From positions 1 to 54,390 of the forward strand of contig CAJTRZ010000013.1 in NCBI GenBank assembly GCA_910578975.1: a DNA stretch of 54,390 bases. The letters are read 5' to 3'. This stretch comes from an uncultured Eubacterium sp. Its GTDB lineage: Bacteria; Bacillota; Clostridia; Lachnospirales; Lachnospiraceae. Below the pieces are notes generated by a model. It was not told where the DNA came from and searched no databases. It saw only the letters and a list, made by a program, of their open reading frames with translations. This document shows positions 1 through 7,490 of the stretch, one piece after another (position 1 is the first letter of the stretch; each line of letters begins with the position of its first letter). The position numbers and the translations under genes are program-made.

Positions 1-2
1 TT

Positions 3-152
3 ATAATTAATTATTTATTTTATCCTCTATACTATGTAACGAGTCAATACTCTAGCTTATTTGTTAGCATATTCCAGCGTATGTTTCTGGATATATATAC
101 AGGTTGTCACCAAACTATTAATATTATTAACAACTTGCTATTGCTAAAATAA
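3..152 (+). CDS. possible 3' end of an AgrB-like gene (partial, runs off the left edge)
   Basis: This frame is open from the window edge to a TAA at 150-152, which lies 19 bases before the agrD-like start. The 49 visible residues are rich in Ile, Leu, Phe and Tyr, as expected for a membrane segment, and an AgrB peptidase/exporter normally sits directly upstream of AgrD. That position is the main argument. The residues themselves show no motif I can recognise, and the catalytic His/Cys region would lie outside the window. It may simply be an AT-rich non-coding frame. Confidence 0.35.
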   Translation: MINYLFYPLYYVTSQYSSLFVSIFQRMFLDIYTGCHQTINIINNLLLLK

Positions 153-171
153 TATGAAAGGAAAATGTTTT

Positions 172-309
172 ATGAGAAAATTAAAACTAACTAGTATGGG
201 AACTATATGCAACTTATGTATGGCTATAGCACTATGGATACGTTTTTCCAAAATAAGTCTCTTATTCTTTGGTGAACAAAAATATCCGCTTCCTGAAGAC
301 TTTAAATAA
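172..309 (+). CDS. AgrD-like cyclic lactone autoinducer pre-peptide
   Basis: A 45-residue peptide read from the DNA, with a Shine-Dalgarno GAAAGGA at 156-162. It has the AgrD layout: a basic, amphipathic N-terminal part (residues 1-24), a short signal core and an acidic, proline-containing tail (GEQKYPLPEDFK). The core reads FSKISLLFF. Where most AgrD peptides carry the ring-forming Cys there is Ser28, five residues from the predicted cleavage point, so the mature signal would be a lactone with ring S-L-L-F-F. The known Staphylococcus intermedius group signal has the same arrangement (RIPTSTGFF, Ser lactone). The converging AgrC/AgrA-type genes to the right support the role. Exact processing sites are inferred. 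Confidence 0.72.
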   Translation: MRKLKLTSMGTICNLCMAIALWIRFSKISLLFFGEQKYPLPEDFK

Positions 310-314
310 GTTAA

Positions 315-358
315 AACAAGGATTTCAGGTCATTTATTTACCACTTGAAATCCTTGTT
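315..358. terminator. bidirectional terminator between agrD and agrC-like gene
   Basis: A perfect 13-bp inverted repeat (AACAAGGATTTCA at 315-327 and its complement at 346-358) is extended by GGT/ACC inside the loop. A TTTT run follows on the plus strand (364-367). The kinase stop codon lies in the loop, so the hairpin separates two converging transcripts. Confidence 0.75.
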
Positions 359-1623
359 GATAGTTTTATTGTAAAATATATCCAATTTCGAGTGTTTACC
401 TTTTTATTTTCTACTAAAATATCAAAACCATAATGTTTCTCATAATCTTTTATTTTTGATAATCCCAAACCTCTATTTTGACCCTTCGTAGATTTCCCTG
501 CTTTAAAAATTTCGAGAATCTGTTCTTCCTTTAAATATTCACTAGGATTAGCTACACATATTTCTAACCAACTTTCTGTTTCATCTATGTCCAGATAAAT
601 CTTTTTATTTTCTTCACAACCAGATATTATCGCTTCTGTTGCATTATCTAATAATATGCCAACAATCTCATTTAGATCAAATATTGAAATATAATTAATA
701 CTGTTTGAAAAAACACATAGGTTGTACTCTATTTCAATACCATTCTTTCTAATTTGAGATAATTTGTTAAATAAATATCCTGCTAAAATAGGTTCATTGA
801 CTCCTAATAATATTCTATTAATTTTGCTTCTATTACTTATTTCACCAATATATTTCTTTTGCTCAGTCACTAATTCATCATAGGTATTAATTACATTATG
901 CATACCTGTAATTGCAATAATATGATTGTTTAAATCGTGTTGATTTTTTCTTGCAATATTTATTAATTCTTCAAAAGAATTTTTGCATTTTCGTGCAACT
1001 TCTATTTGTTCATCCTTTACTAAGATTTCAGAATGTGATTTTTGCCACCTTAAAACCAAATACATTGTCATAATAATTAGCACTAAACAAGTAATGTAAG
1101 CATCCATTTGTACTTTATGATCAACCTTAATCAGATAGAGATAATAACCAGTGAACAATAATACAATCCCTACGCATAAGAATATCTTTAACTCTTTTAA
1201 CTTACACAAATGGTATAATTTAATATAAATACTAAATTTTCTGGTTAAAGCAAGCAAAACACAATTTATGAGGTTTATAACTAATACTACTACATCTTCA
1301 CTAAAAATATAACTTAACAAGTTTGCAGGAAAAAACATTATCATTTGTAAAGCCGTAACAAAAATAAATGCTGTCGAACAAATACATATTGTATGACTTA
1401 ATCTATTTTCAAATTCCAATAACGAAAAAAATACAATAATAACATAAATTACTGGTAACGATTTTTTCTCAAAAAAGCCAGTATTAATTAATGTAATATA
1501 TAATACATCTACTGATATTAAAATTAATAAATTTATACTTATTCTTATCTTTTTGCTACATATATTAAAAATGCATATAACTACAGACAAAATCTCTGCT
1601 AACAAGTAAATTAACTCAATCAT
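334..1623 (-). CDS. AgrC-like sensor histidine kinase (GHKL family)
   Basis: Membrane sensor kinase of 429 residues, probably the receptor for the AgrD-like peptide encoded next to it. Residues 1-192 hold about six hydrophobic segments. They are followed by a dimerisation helix with the phospho-acceptor His229 (KNQHDLNNH), an N-box around Asn327 (LLDNATEAI) and a glycine-rich G-box near 384-388 (RGLGL), the pattern of the GHKL ATPase subfamily used by AgrC and other peptide-pheromone receptors. The gene overlaps the upstream response regulator by 8 bases, so the two are co-transcribed and probably translationally coupled. Its 3' end shares a terminator with the converging agrD. Ligand identity is inferred from position. 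Confidence 0.85.
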   Translation of the reverse strand: MIELIYLLAEILSVVICIFNICSKKIRISINLLILISVDVLYITLINTGFFEKKSLPVIYVIIVFFSLLEFENRLSHTICICSTAFIFVTALQMIMFFPANLLSYIFSEDVVVLVINLINCVLLALTRKFSIYIKLYHLCKLKELKIFLCVGIVLLFTGYYLYLIKVDHKVQMDAYITCLVLIIMTMYLVLRWQKSHSEILVKDEQIEVARKCKNSFEELINIARKNQHDLNNHIIAITGMHNVINTYDELVTEQKKYIGEISNRSKINRILLGVNEPILAGYLFNKLSQIRKNGIEIEYNLCVFSNSINYISIFDLNEIVGILLDNATEAIISGCEENKKIYLDIDETESWLEICVANPSEYLKEEQILEIFKAGKSTKGQNRGLGLSKIKDYEKHYGFDILVENKKVNTRNWIYFTIKLSTRISSGK

Positions 1624-2350
1624 TTTTCAACCTATTCATAAACTCTTTTTTCATTCGTGGACCAATATCTAATGTACCATATTCATTAATTAAAGTAATA
1701 TATCTATTAATAGGATCTACACATAAAATATAATCTCTATTAACAATGGTATTTTTACTGCATTGTATAAAATCAGTTGATTCTATTTCTTGAATAATCT
1801 TTTTACAAGCTTGATATGGAGCCTTGTGAACACCATCTACGCAATGATATTGTATAAACCTATTGCAGTTTTCAATATAAATTATATCATTTGTGTTAAT
1901 AGAAAATAACAAACCTTCTCTTTTGTAGTATATAATTTTTGTTTTTTCCTTTGGGGATTCATACTTCAGCACTTCAAGAACAGTTTCCACTAATTCATTC
2001 GTATCATATGTCTTCTCAAAATACCGATAACAATGAAGGTAGCTATAAGAATGGAGCTTAGGATCTTCTAATGAGGTTGTAATAATCACTGGTACAAATT
2101 TATATTTCTCTATTGTTCTCATTCTCTCAATAAATTTAATGCCAGATACATCTCCCAACACATCTGTATTTAATATCACATCCACAATAAAAACTGAGAT
2201 AGATTTTTCCATTGCATATTTGTAAGCTTCCGCACTGCAAGTTGCTTTATATATATTAATATCCGGAATTTTACTTAAAGCATTGCAGATTAAATTCATA
2301 TAATACTCGCTGTCTTCCACAACTAACACATTTTTCTTAATTCCGTTCAT
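1616..2350 (-). CDS. LytTR-family response regulator (AgrA-like)
   Basis: Cytoplasmic DNA-binding response regulator of 244 residues. The receiver domain (about 5-125) has the acidic pocket VVEDSE near the N terminus, phospho-acceptor Asp57 (FIVDVIL), a switch residue in IITTS and the conserved Lys in FEKTYD. A LytTR domain follows from about 138 (IIYYKREGLLFSI to the C terminus, with ENCNRFIQYHC and CSKNTIVNRDYI). This is the AgrA architecture. It lies 12 bases after an XRE gene and overlaps the kinase gene, forming an XRE-RR-HK operon. LytTR regulators bind direct repeats upstream of agrB, which here would lie outside the window. Confidence 0.85.
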   Translation of the reverse strand: MNGIKKNVLVVEDSEYYMNLICNALSKIPDINIYKATCSAEAYKYAMEKSISVFIVDVILNTDVLGDVSGIKFIERMRTIEKYKFVPVIITTSLEDPKLHSYSYLHCYRYFEKTYDTNELVETVLEVLKYESPKEKTKIIYYKREGLLFSINTNDIIYIENCNRFIQYHCVDGVHKAPYQACKKIIQEIESTDFIQCSKNTIVNRDYILCVDPINRYITLINEYGTLDIGPRMKKEFMNRLKND

Positions 2351-2362
2351 ACCTTTTGTCCT

Positions 2363-2746
2363 TTATACTTTTTTATCTAGCAAATCAATAATACTCTCTA
2401 ATGGTTTTCTGTATTTTTCATTCTCAACATTACTCATGTATAGCAGTAAACGAAACAACAAATGTAACTTTTCATTTCCCTCCATTGTCTCAAAAGATAA
2501 CTCTAACTCTCGTTCCGAACTCTTTCTCCCAAACAAAATATAATCTGGGGTAACATTCAGTTCCTCACATAGAATAATTAATGAAGTTACTGTAATCATG
2601 TTCTCACCAGATTCTATCTTATAAACTGCCTGAGCCGATATTCCTAAGATGTCTCCCAAATTGTCTTGTGTAAGATTGTTCATCATTCGAATAGAACGAA
2701 TTCTCTTTCCTATTGATTTACTATATACGTGATCTTTACTCTGCAT
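2363..2746 (-). CDS. XRE-family helix-turn-helix regulator, first gene of the agr-like operon
   Basis: A 127-residue protein with an N-terminal HTH_3 domain (about 12-68: IGKRIRSIRMMNNLTQ, then GISAQAVYKIESG and LCEELNVTPDYILFG) and a short helical C-terminal part. The HTH is typical of Cro/CI-type repressors. It is the first gene of an operon with the LytTR regulator and AgrC-like kinase (12-base gap). An 18-bp perfect palindrome lies on its probable promoter, which makes autoregulation or control of the signalling operon plausible. The link to quorum sensing is inferred from position only. Confidence 0.8.
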   Translation of the reverse strand: MQSKDHVYSKSIGKRIRSIRMMNNLTQDNLGDILGISAQAVYKIESGENMITVTSLIILCEELNVTPDYILFGRKSSERELELSFETMEGNEKLHLLFRLLLYMSNVENEKYRKPLESIIDLLDKKV

Positions 2747-2788
2747 AATATTTCTCCAATATAAATTATTCTTTTAATTATATAAGTC

Positions 2789-2832
2789 TTATTATCCACC
2801 AGCCACGTATTTTCAATACTATATATAGTATT
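2789..2832 (-). promoter_or_regulatory. probable promoter of the XRE-RR-HK operon with 18-bp palindrome
   Basis: Read on the minus strand, TTGAAA (2811-2816) and TAATAA (2789-2794) are 16 bases apart, about 45 bases upstream of the XRE gene. A perfect 18-bp palindrome, AATACTATATATAGTATT at 2815-2832, overlaps the upstream edge of the -35 box. This is a good operator candidate for the XRE protein, although AT-rich palindromes also occur by chance. Confidence 0.45.
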
Positions 2833-2918
2833 AATAATCATATTTTCTTCTGTTTGTATTTTTTTACATTCTTATTACCTCTTTATATAATGGACTTTTA
2901 ACCATATTTCATAGCCTA

Positions 2919-3233
2919 TTATTTAACTTCACTTTCTCTCAGTTCGATAATTTCTAAAGCCATGGTATAAAGTAACTTTTGTTCCTTTTTATCCAATTGT
3001 TCTAAAACACTTACTAATTCAGTACTTAGATTTCTCTCCTCTCCTAATATTAAATAATCACATGATACATTCAGGGCTTTTGCAATCTTATATAGTGTAA
3101 TATAAGATACTCCCCTTTTTCCTGCCTCAATATCATACAAAAATTTTGTAGATATTTCTGCCTTTTGCGACAACTCCTTTACCGAAAGTCGTCTTGCACA
3201 TCTTACGCTCTTTATCATATTGTTAATGTTCAT
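2919..3233 (-). CDS. second XRE-family helix-turn-helix regulator
   Basis: A 104-residue protein with an HTH_3 domain over most of its length (SVKELSQKAEISTKFLYDIE, then KIAKALNVSCDYLILG) and a short leucine/glutamate-rich tail. A strong ribosome binding site (GGGGGT, 6 bases from ATG) precedes it. An imperfect inverted repeat near 3291-3313 (GTAAAATG...CATTTTTAC) and a TATAAT about 15 bases before the ribosome binding site are possible control elements. It is separately transcribed from the first XRE gene. Its targets are unknown; it may be a solo regulator of the same locus or of the downstream small genes. Confidence 0.75.
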   Translation of the reverse strand: MNINNMIKSVRCARRLSVKELSQKAEISTKFLYDIEAGKRGVSYITLYKIAKALNVSCDYLILGEERNLSTELVSVLEQLDKKEQKLLYTMALEIIELRESEVK

Positions 3234-3309
3234 AAATTTACCCCCTAGTAACTATTATATGAAAAAAGTCACATAATCTTAAAAAACTGTAAAATGTATA
3301 GCATTTTTA

Positions 3310-3519
3310 CTAACAAGTGTATATGTCCTTAACTTTTTTGATTATATTTATGTATATACATACATATTCAAAACCATACTCACAACACAAGTTGCCATGC
3401 TTTTCCAAATTGCCACATTTTTTCTTATGTTTTTTACAAATACTATAAGGTAATATATCTATAGGATAAACCCACGACTGTTCACTGTATTTTATACTAT
3501 AGTTCCCATTATTTTCCAA
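3310..3519 (-). CDS. small cysteine-rich hypothetical protein
   Basis: An open frame of 69 residues that I do not recognise. It has six Cys and two His (CKKHKKKC, GNLCCEYG, YVCIYIN, final Cys), a spacing that could bind a metal. No convincing Shine-Dalgarno lies ahead of the ATG, and there are no conserved neighbours. The regular Cys/His pattern argues for a real protein and the weak start argues against it. Confidence 0.4.
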   Translation of the reverse strand: MENNGNYSIKYSEQSWVYPIDILPYSICKKHKKKCGNLEKHGNLCCEYGFEYVCIYINIIKKVKDIYTC

Positions 3520-3553
3520 TTATAACACAAAAAGACATTTAATTATACAAAAA

Positions 3554-3588
3554 AAACTCCAGTTTTCCTCAATTGAGAACTGGAGTTT
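3554..3588 (-). terminator. rho-independent terminator of the small secreted-protein cluster
   Basis: An 11-bp stem (AAACTCCAGTT / AACTGGAGTTT) whose loop is itself palindromic. On the minus strand it is followed by a T7 run (A7 on the plus strand at 3550-3556). It lies 12 bases after the stop of the 3601-4074 gene. Confidence 0.85.
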
Positions 3589-3600
3589 AATATTATTATT

Positions 3601-4074
3601 TTAACATAACACCACTATTTTTCTTGGAGTCGTTTGTGGAGGTATACTCCGTGTAGTAACCGTATAATAAACTAATAAATTACGATTTCCCAGGTTGCAA
3701 TTGACATTTTGTCCATTTAATGACGTAATTGCAGTATTCCTTGCAATATTTAACTGTAATGCTCCATCCGTGGAAACCAGGTTATTATCAAAATGATTAA
3801 TCATCACCTGCTCATTTCTGCCAATCACTGTCACAAGCTGTGCTGTATACTGTGGTGGAAAAATCAATGGTACCGGAAGCGTACTGTCATAGAATGCTGC
3901 AACCTGCATTCCTATACGAAGCTGCCTGCTATCTATTACTATAGTCTCCGAATTAATTCTAAAATTCACAATTCCATTTGCTGTTTGTAGGGACATCATA
4001 TGATTGCAACAGTCTCTTTCGCTAACAATCCTTAAAACTGTGCCAATTACTGGTACTAAATTTGTATAATTCAT
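3601..4074 (-). CDS. hypothetical small beta-rich (OB-like) protein
   Basis: A 157-residue protein when started at the ATG preceded by AAAAGG seven bases upstream; a longer frame (to 4110) lacks such a site. Alternating hydrophobic beta-strand-like stretches (VIGTVLRIVSE, MQVAAFYDSTLPVPLIFPPQY, AQLVTVIGRN, LLVYYTVTTRSIPPQTTP) suggest a small beta-barrel. There is no signal peptide and no catalytic motif. I have no functional name for it. It is the last gene before a strong terminator and may be co-transcribed with the membrane protein upstream. Confidence 0.6.
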   Translation of the reverse strand: MNYTNLVPVIGTVLRIVSERDCCNHMMSLQTANGIVNFRINSETIVIDSRQLRIGMQVAAFYDSTLPVPLIFPPQYTAQLVTVIGRNEQVMINHFDNNLVSTDGALQLNIARNTAITSLNGQNVNCNLGNRNLLVYYTVTTRSIPPQTTPRKIVVLC

Positions 4075-4128
4075 AAAAATACCTTTTTTCTTTAAATTAT
4101 GTATTATCATGAAATAAGGTTCCCATAC

Positions 4129-4629
4129 TTACAATACATATCTCTCACCTATAAAATCAAAAGGACATTGAATACATATATATGTAATCTGTTTCATTTC
4201 ATCATTCACCAGTGCAAATTCATTACTGTCTCCCACATTATACATATAGATATAAGCTGGTAAATCAAATTTAGAAGTATCATAGATAACACTGGAATAC
4301 TCATCTTCTACATGTGATAACCTATCCTTTTCTCTTATATAATCATCATTACCATATTGATATGTCAACAAAATATATTGTGCATCATCAAGAATACTCG
4401 CCACATACTTATATTTATACTCGACCACTCTGGACTTATCAAGTGTTCCCTTTGGTATTAATGCAGTGTCATAATAAAAACTTCCCTTGTATTGTCCTAC
4501 ATTTTCAATTGATGTTGTTTCATATTTTCTTTCTTTAAAAAATTCATAACCTAAAAATGTAAATCCTACAACGACAATTACTGCGAACAACATAATGATT
4601 AAGTACCATATTTTATTATATTTCTTCAT
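4129..4629 (-). CDS. hypothetical membrane-anchored extracytoplasmic protein
   Basis: A 166-residue protein with a single N-terminal transmembrane segment (about 8-31: IWYLIIMLFAVIVVVGFTFLG) after a positively charged MKKYNK start. The remainder is hydrophilic and probably lies outside the membrane, rich in Tyr and Asp. AGAGG lies seven bases before the ATG. No family is recognised. The neighbours upstream also encode an exported Ig-like protein, so this may be part of a cell-surface cluster. Confidence 0.6.
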   Translation of the reverse strand: MKKYNKIWYLIIMLFAVIVVVGFTFLGYEFFKERKYETTSIENVGQYKGSFYYDTALIPKGTLDKSRVVEYKYKYVASILDDAQYILLTYQYGNDDYIREKDRLSHVEDEYSSVIYDTSKFDLPAYIYMYNVGDSNEFALVNDEMKQITYICIQCPFDFIGERYVL

Positions 4630-4747
4630 ATTAAGCCTCTCTATCCTTTTACACTTAAGCTTTTCTCTCTATGTACATCTCATTTATCTTTATATTCATG
4701 AATTTATACACCAGACCAAATAAGTAATACTTCGCTTTTATCTATTA

Positions 4748-5197
4748 CTACTTTATTCTAAAAGTTTTATTAAATCGAGCATATTTTATCTTATATCTGC
4801 CTTTAGAAAGATTCTTACCAAAAAACTTCTTCCATTTTACTCTAATAATAGTATTACTCTTTTTCCATGCTACCATTGACATTCGAAATCCTACGTTTTT
4901 TTTAAATTTTATTTTTTCCCATTTGTTTTTTACCCTTTTTTTCAATACAAACCTTTCATAAAAATAATAATCCTTATCTCCCTTATTTATAATTTTTAGT
5001 TTTATCTGCTTTTTATTAACAGACAAGACTTTCATCTTTACATGTTTTTTACTTTCTGTCATTTGGTATTCAACAGTTTTACCATAAACACTTTGATTAC
5101 CAGTATAAGAAAATAATATTTCACTAAACAAACAACATACTAATAGTATAATTACCACCTTTTTCATTTTCTTTTTTGATAACGTACATAATAACAT
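4748..5197 (-). CDS. secreted protein with bacterial Ig-like domain (Big_14-like)
   Basis: The start is set by GGAGGG nine bases upstream of an ATG at 5197, giving 149 residues; an ATG at 5221 lies ahead of that site and is unlikely. A basic stretch and a hydrophobic segment (KKVVIILLVCCLFSEILFS) form a signal peptide. The C-terminal half resembles the Ig-like fold seen in small Firmicutes lipoproteins (IKLKIINKGDKDYYFYE, then KWEKIKF and LSKGRYKIKYARF), where a strand-turn-strand ends in a GxYRI/GRYKI motif. The Lys content is very high. A lipobox is possible but not clear. It lies 39 bases after the caspase-like gene, probably in the same operon. Confidence 0.6.
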   Translation of the reverse strand: MLLCTLSKKKMKKVVIILLVCCLFSEILFSYTGNQSVYGKTVEYQMTESKKHVKMKVLSVNKKQIKLKIINKGDKDYYFYERFVLKKRVKNKWEKIKFKKNVGFRMSMVAWKKSNTIIRVKWKKFFGKNLSKGRYKIKYARFNKTFRIK

Positions 5198-5236
5198 TAC
5201 ATTATACCCTCCTTTCTTCAATTTTCAACCCTATTA

Positions 5237-5659
5237 TTATTTTAAATAATTGCCACTCCATTTGCACATTTCCATAACAGTCATCTCTTTAAGACCAGAA
5301 TAACTCATTATGGAAAGATTATCATACATAATCCATCCTGCATTTTTCTTTCTTTTACTTTTTGCTTTGTTTCTCCACAACTTCCATTCTTTATCTACCC
5401 TTGATACAACCGGCTCCTCTGCCCCATAATATACAACAGTTCCGTCAGACGCTATAACAGGTCCCTTAACTTTTTTTCTAAACTCATAAGCAATATTTGA
5501 AAAAGAATAATCGTCATGACCTGCATTACATCCTATAATAATTAGTCTCTTTACATTTTTCTTCTTAAGTTTTCTGGCTGTAATTCTTGAAACAATTCCA
5601 ATACTTTCCGGACTAGAATGAAAAGATAAAACTACACATTCTATTTTCTTTCCTCTCAT
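5237..5659 (-). CDS. caspase/C80-like domain protein, 5' end broken by frameshift
   Basis: The open frame encodes 140 residues containing a His-Cys pair as in clan CD (caspase-like/C80) peptidase-like domains: SFHSSPESIG with His14 and LIIIGCNAGHDD with Cys44, followed by GPVIASDGTVVY. The assignment rests on this motif pattern and is tentative. No ribosome binding site precedes the ATG at 5659, and the frame stays open 5' of it to a TAA near 5765. A well-placed start with GGGAGGAG exists at 5780 but in another frame. Removing one A from the A7 run (T7 at 5741-5747 on the plus strand) joins both into one 180-residue protein. It is therefore probably a frameshifted gene, unless slippage restores it. 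Confidence 0.5.
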   Translation of the reverse strand: MRGKKIECVVLSFHSSPESIGIVSRITARKLKKKNVKRLIIIGCNAGHDDYSFSNIAYEFRKKVKGPVIASDGTVVYYGAEEPVVSRVDKEWKLWRNKAKSKRKKNAGWIMYDNLSIMSYSGLKEMTVMEMCKWSGNYLK

Positions 5660-5720
5660 CCCATCCCATTCTTTCTTGAACTTCTGATATATATTTGTTA
5701 CTTTATTATGAGCTGCTTTT

Positions 5721-5780
5721 TTATAATATTGTTTCAGTACTTTTTTTACTCCACTTGCTTTTTAAGATTCTTTTCTTCAT
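5721..5780 (-). CDS. short ORF, likely 5' fragment of the frameshifted caspase-like gene
   Basis: A 19-residue frame (MKKRILKSKWSKK...) with an excellent ribosome binding site (GGGAGGAG at 5786-5793, five bases from ATG). It stops soon after an A7 run. Its first 13 residues read on into the main caspase-like frame if the run is A6. It is probably not an independent gene. Confidence 0.5.
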   Translation of the reverse strand: MKKRILKSKWSKKSTETIL

Positions 5781-6293
5781 TTGTTCTCCTCCCTAAAACA
5801 TTAAAAATTTATTACATCCTCCTGTTCCTTATAAAAAAACCCCAAGCAATACCACATCGAAACGTCAGATTCTATCTGATACATCAATTTGGTTCTGCTC
5901 AAGGATTAATTATGTTTTTTATTAATGCTTTTCACAATTCAATCGTTCACATCTTCTTATTTTGATTGTATCATTAACTATATAAATTTACAATATTTTC
6001 CATTAAAATATTTATAAATGTATTCCATACAATAGTCCAGCCCCACTATGCTTAAAGCCGTGTCTACTTCGAATACGCTGCTTTCAGTCGCTTCTTCTCA
6101 GTAGACGGCTACGCCCTATAAATAATCTACGAGTCATAACCACCGCGACTTAGCATCTTGACCTTCGGTCAATCTGCGCGCGACATTCGCAGAATGCCGC
6201 AATATAAGAAAAGAGAGAAGGTCTCATTCGTGCAAGCACGATTCGACTTTCTCTCTTTTCTTATATTAAGTCGCTCTGCTCAAAGCTTCGCGT
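5781..6293. other. intergenic region downstream of tsf: hairpin-rich, no gene
   Basis: No convincing ORF is present. 5800-5990 is AT-rich and probably carries the promoter of the caspase-like operon (weak TTGTGA/CATAAT candidates on the minus strand). 6040-6200 holds several inverted repeats: GTCTAC near 6070 with GTAGAC near 6100, and TTGACC-ttc-GGTCAA near 6160. A GCGACTTA near 6146 can pair with TAAGTCGC near 6267, enclosing the long hairpin described separately. Confidence 0.6.
6201..6267 (-). terminator. long hairpin at the 3' end of tsf
   Basis: A perfect 19-bp inverted repeat (left arm 6201-6219, purine-rich; right arm 6249-6267) with an inner CGTGC-aa-GCACG stem in the 29-base loop. 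It lies 26 bases after the tsf stop codon on the minus strand. No clean T-run follows, so it may act as a terminator or as a 3' RNA stabiliser. Confidence 0.6.
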
Positions 6294-7388
6294 CTATTTC
6301 ATCTGGGCTGCAACTTCCTCAGCAAAGTTCTCTTCTTTCTTTTCAAGACCTTCACCTGTCTCAAAACGAACGAACTTCTTAAGAGTAACTGTTCCATCAA
6401 CCTGTTTCGATACGTCCTCCAAGTATTTAGCAACTGTCTGCTTTCCATCTGCAGCCATTACATATGTCTGGTCAAGAAGACAAACCTCTTTTAACTGCTT
6501 TGAAACACGACCTTCTACTAAACCATTAAAAATCTTGTTTTCCATGATTTCAGCCTTCTTAGCTAAAGCAATTTCGCTTAATGAAGCCTTTGCTTCTTTT
6601 GAAAGGAAGTTAAATAAATATTTATCATTCTGCTTTTCTTCGTAGATAGCTTTATCTTCATCATTTAACACATTCTGGCTTAATGCTTCTGCAAAAATAT
6701 CCTTCAAGATTGGCTTTGGAAGTGTATCTGGCTCATTTAATGCACTGTCAACGGTAATTTCTCTCATCTTAGCAAGTTCATCTGCTGAGATATCATCTCT
6801 TGAAACGTACTGTGGATTCATAGCTGCAATCTGCATTGCAATTGTCTTAATTGCAGCATTTACAGTGTCGTTTGCTGGAGCATCAGCTTCAACTAATACA
6901 CCAATTTTTCCACCTGCATGAATGTATGATGCTATAACACCATCTGATTCAATCTTTTCAAATCTTCTGATGTTCATATTTTCACCGATAACAGCAATCT
7001 GTGACACTAATTCGTCTTTTACAGTTTTAGCTGTATCAAGCTTCCATGGTTCAGCCATGAATGCGTCCATATCTGCTGCATCTGTATCAATAATCTGGTC
7101 AGCAACATTTGCAACGAAAGTCTGGAATTTTTCGTTCTTAGCAACGAAATCTGTTTCAGAGTTTACTTCAACGATTGCTGCCTTACCATCTTTAACTGTT
7201 GTATAAACAATACCTTCAGCTGCGATTCTTCCGGATTTCTTTACAGCTGTAGCTTCACCTTTTTTTCTTAATACTTCAATAGCTTCTTCCTGATTTCCAT
7301 CAGTTTCCACTAAAGCGTTTTTACAAGCCATAACACCAGCGCCTGTTAATTCTCTTAATTCTTTTACCATTGCTGCTGTAATTGTCAT
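6294..7388 (-). CDS. tsf: translation elongation factor Ts, with internal insertion
   Basis: Guanine-nucleotide exchange factor that recycles EF-Tu. The N-terminal UBA-like domain (VKELRELTGAGVMACKNAL) and the TDFVAKNE motif (79-86) that contacts EF-Tu are intact, as is the KEVCLLDQTYV block near 300-310. At 364 residues it is about 70 longer than Bacillus or E. coli EF-Ts. The extra length is mainly residues about 221-283, a charged helical insertion between the core and the coiled-coil region; I believe related Lachnospiraceae carry similar insertions. It follows rpsB after a gap of about 100 bases, the classical rpsB-tsf pair, but pyrH and frr do not follow. Confidence 0.97.
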   Translation of the reverse strand: MTITAAMVKELRELTGAGVMACKNALVETDGNQEEAIEVLRKKGEATAVKKSGRIAAEGIVYTTVKDGKAAIVEVNSETDFVAKNEKFQTFVANVADQIIDTDAADMDAFMAEPWKLDTAKTVKDELVSQIAVIGENMNIRRFEKIESDGVIASYIHAGGKIGVLVEADAPANDTVNAAIKTIAMQIAAMNPQYVSRDDISADELAKMREITVDSALNEPDTLPKPILKDIFAEALSQNVLNDEDKAIYEEKQNDKYLFNFLSKEAKASLSEIALAKKAEIMENKIFNGLVEGRVSKQLKEVCLLDQTYVMAADGKQTVAKYLEDVSKQVDGTVTLKKFVRFETGEGLEKKEENFAEEVAAQMK

Positions 7389-7490
7389 AATATATTTCCT
7401 CCTAATAATCTATTCATCTATTATGCTCAAACTAAGTTTTCGCAAATTTACCAAATCAAATGCCTAACATTCGATTCTCTGGTAATGAAA

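Noticed and set aside
5805..5890. Minus-strand 27-codon ORF (MYQIESDVSMWYC...) upstream of the caspase-like gene
   Set aside because: No ribosome binding site and no clear link to a terminator, unlike the leader ORF at 12994-13077.
5708..5965. Plus-strand ORF of 85 codons
   Set aside because: It runs antisense to the caspase-like gene and its promoter, has no ribosome binding site and has a low-complexity Phe/Leu composition.
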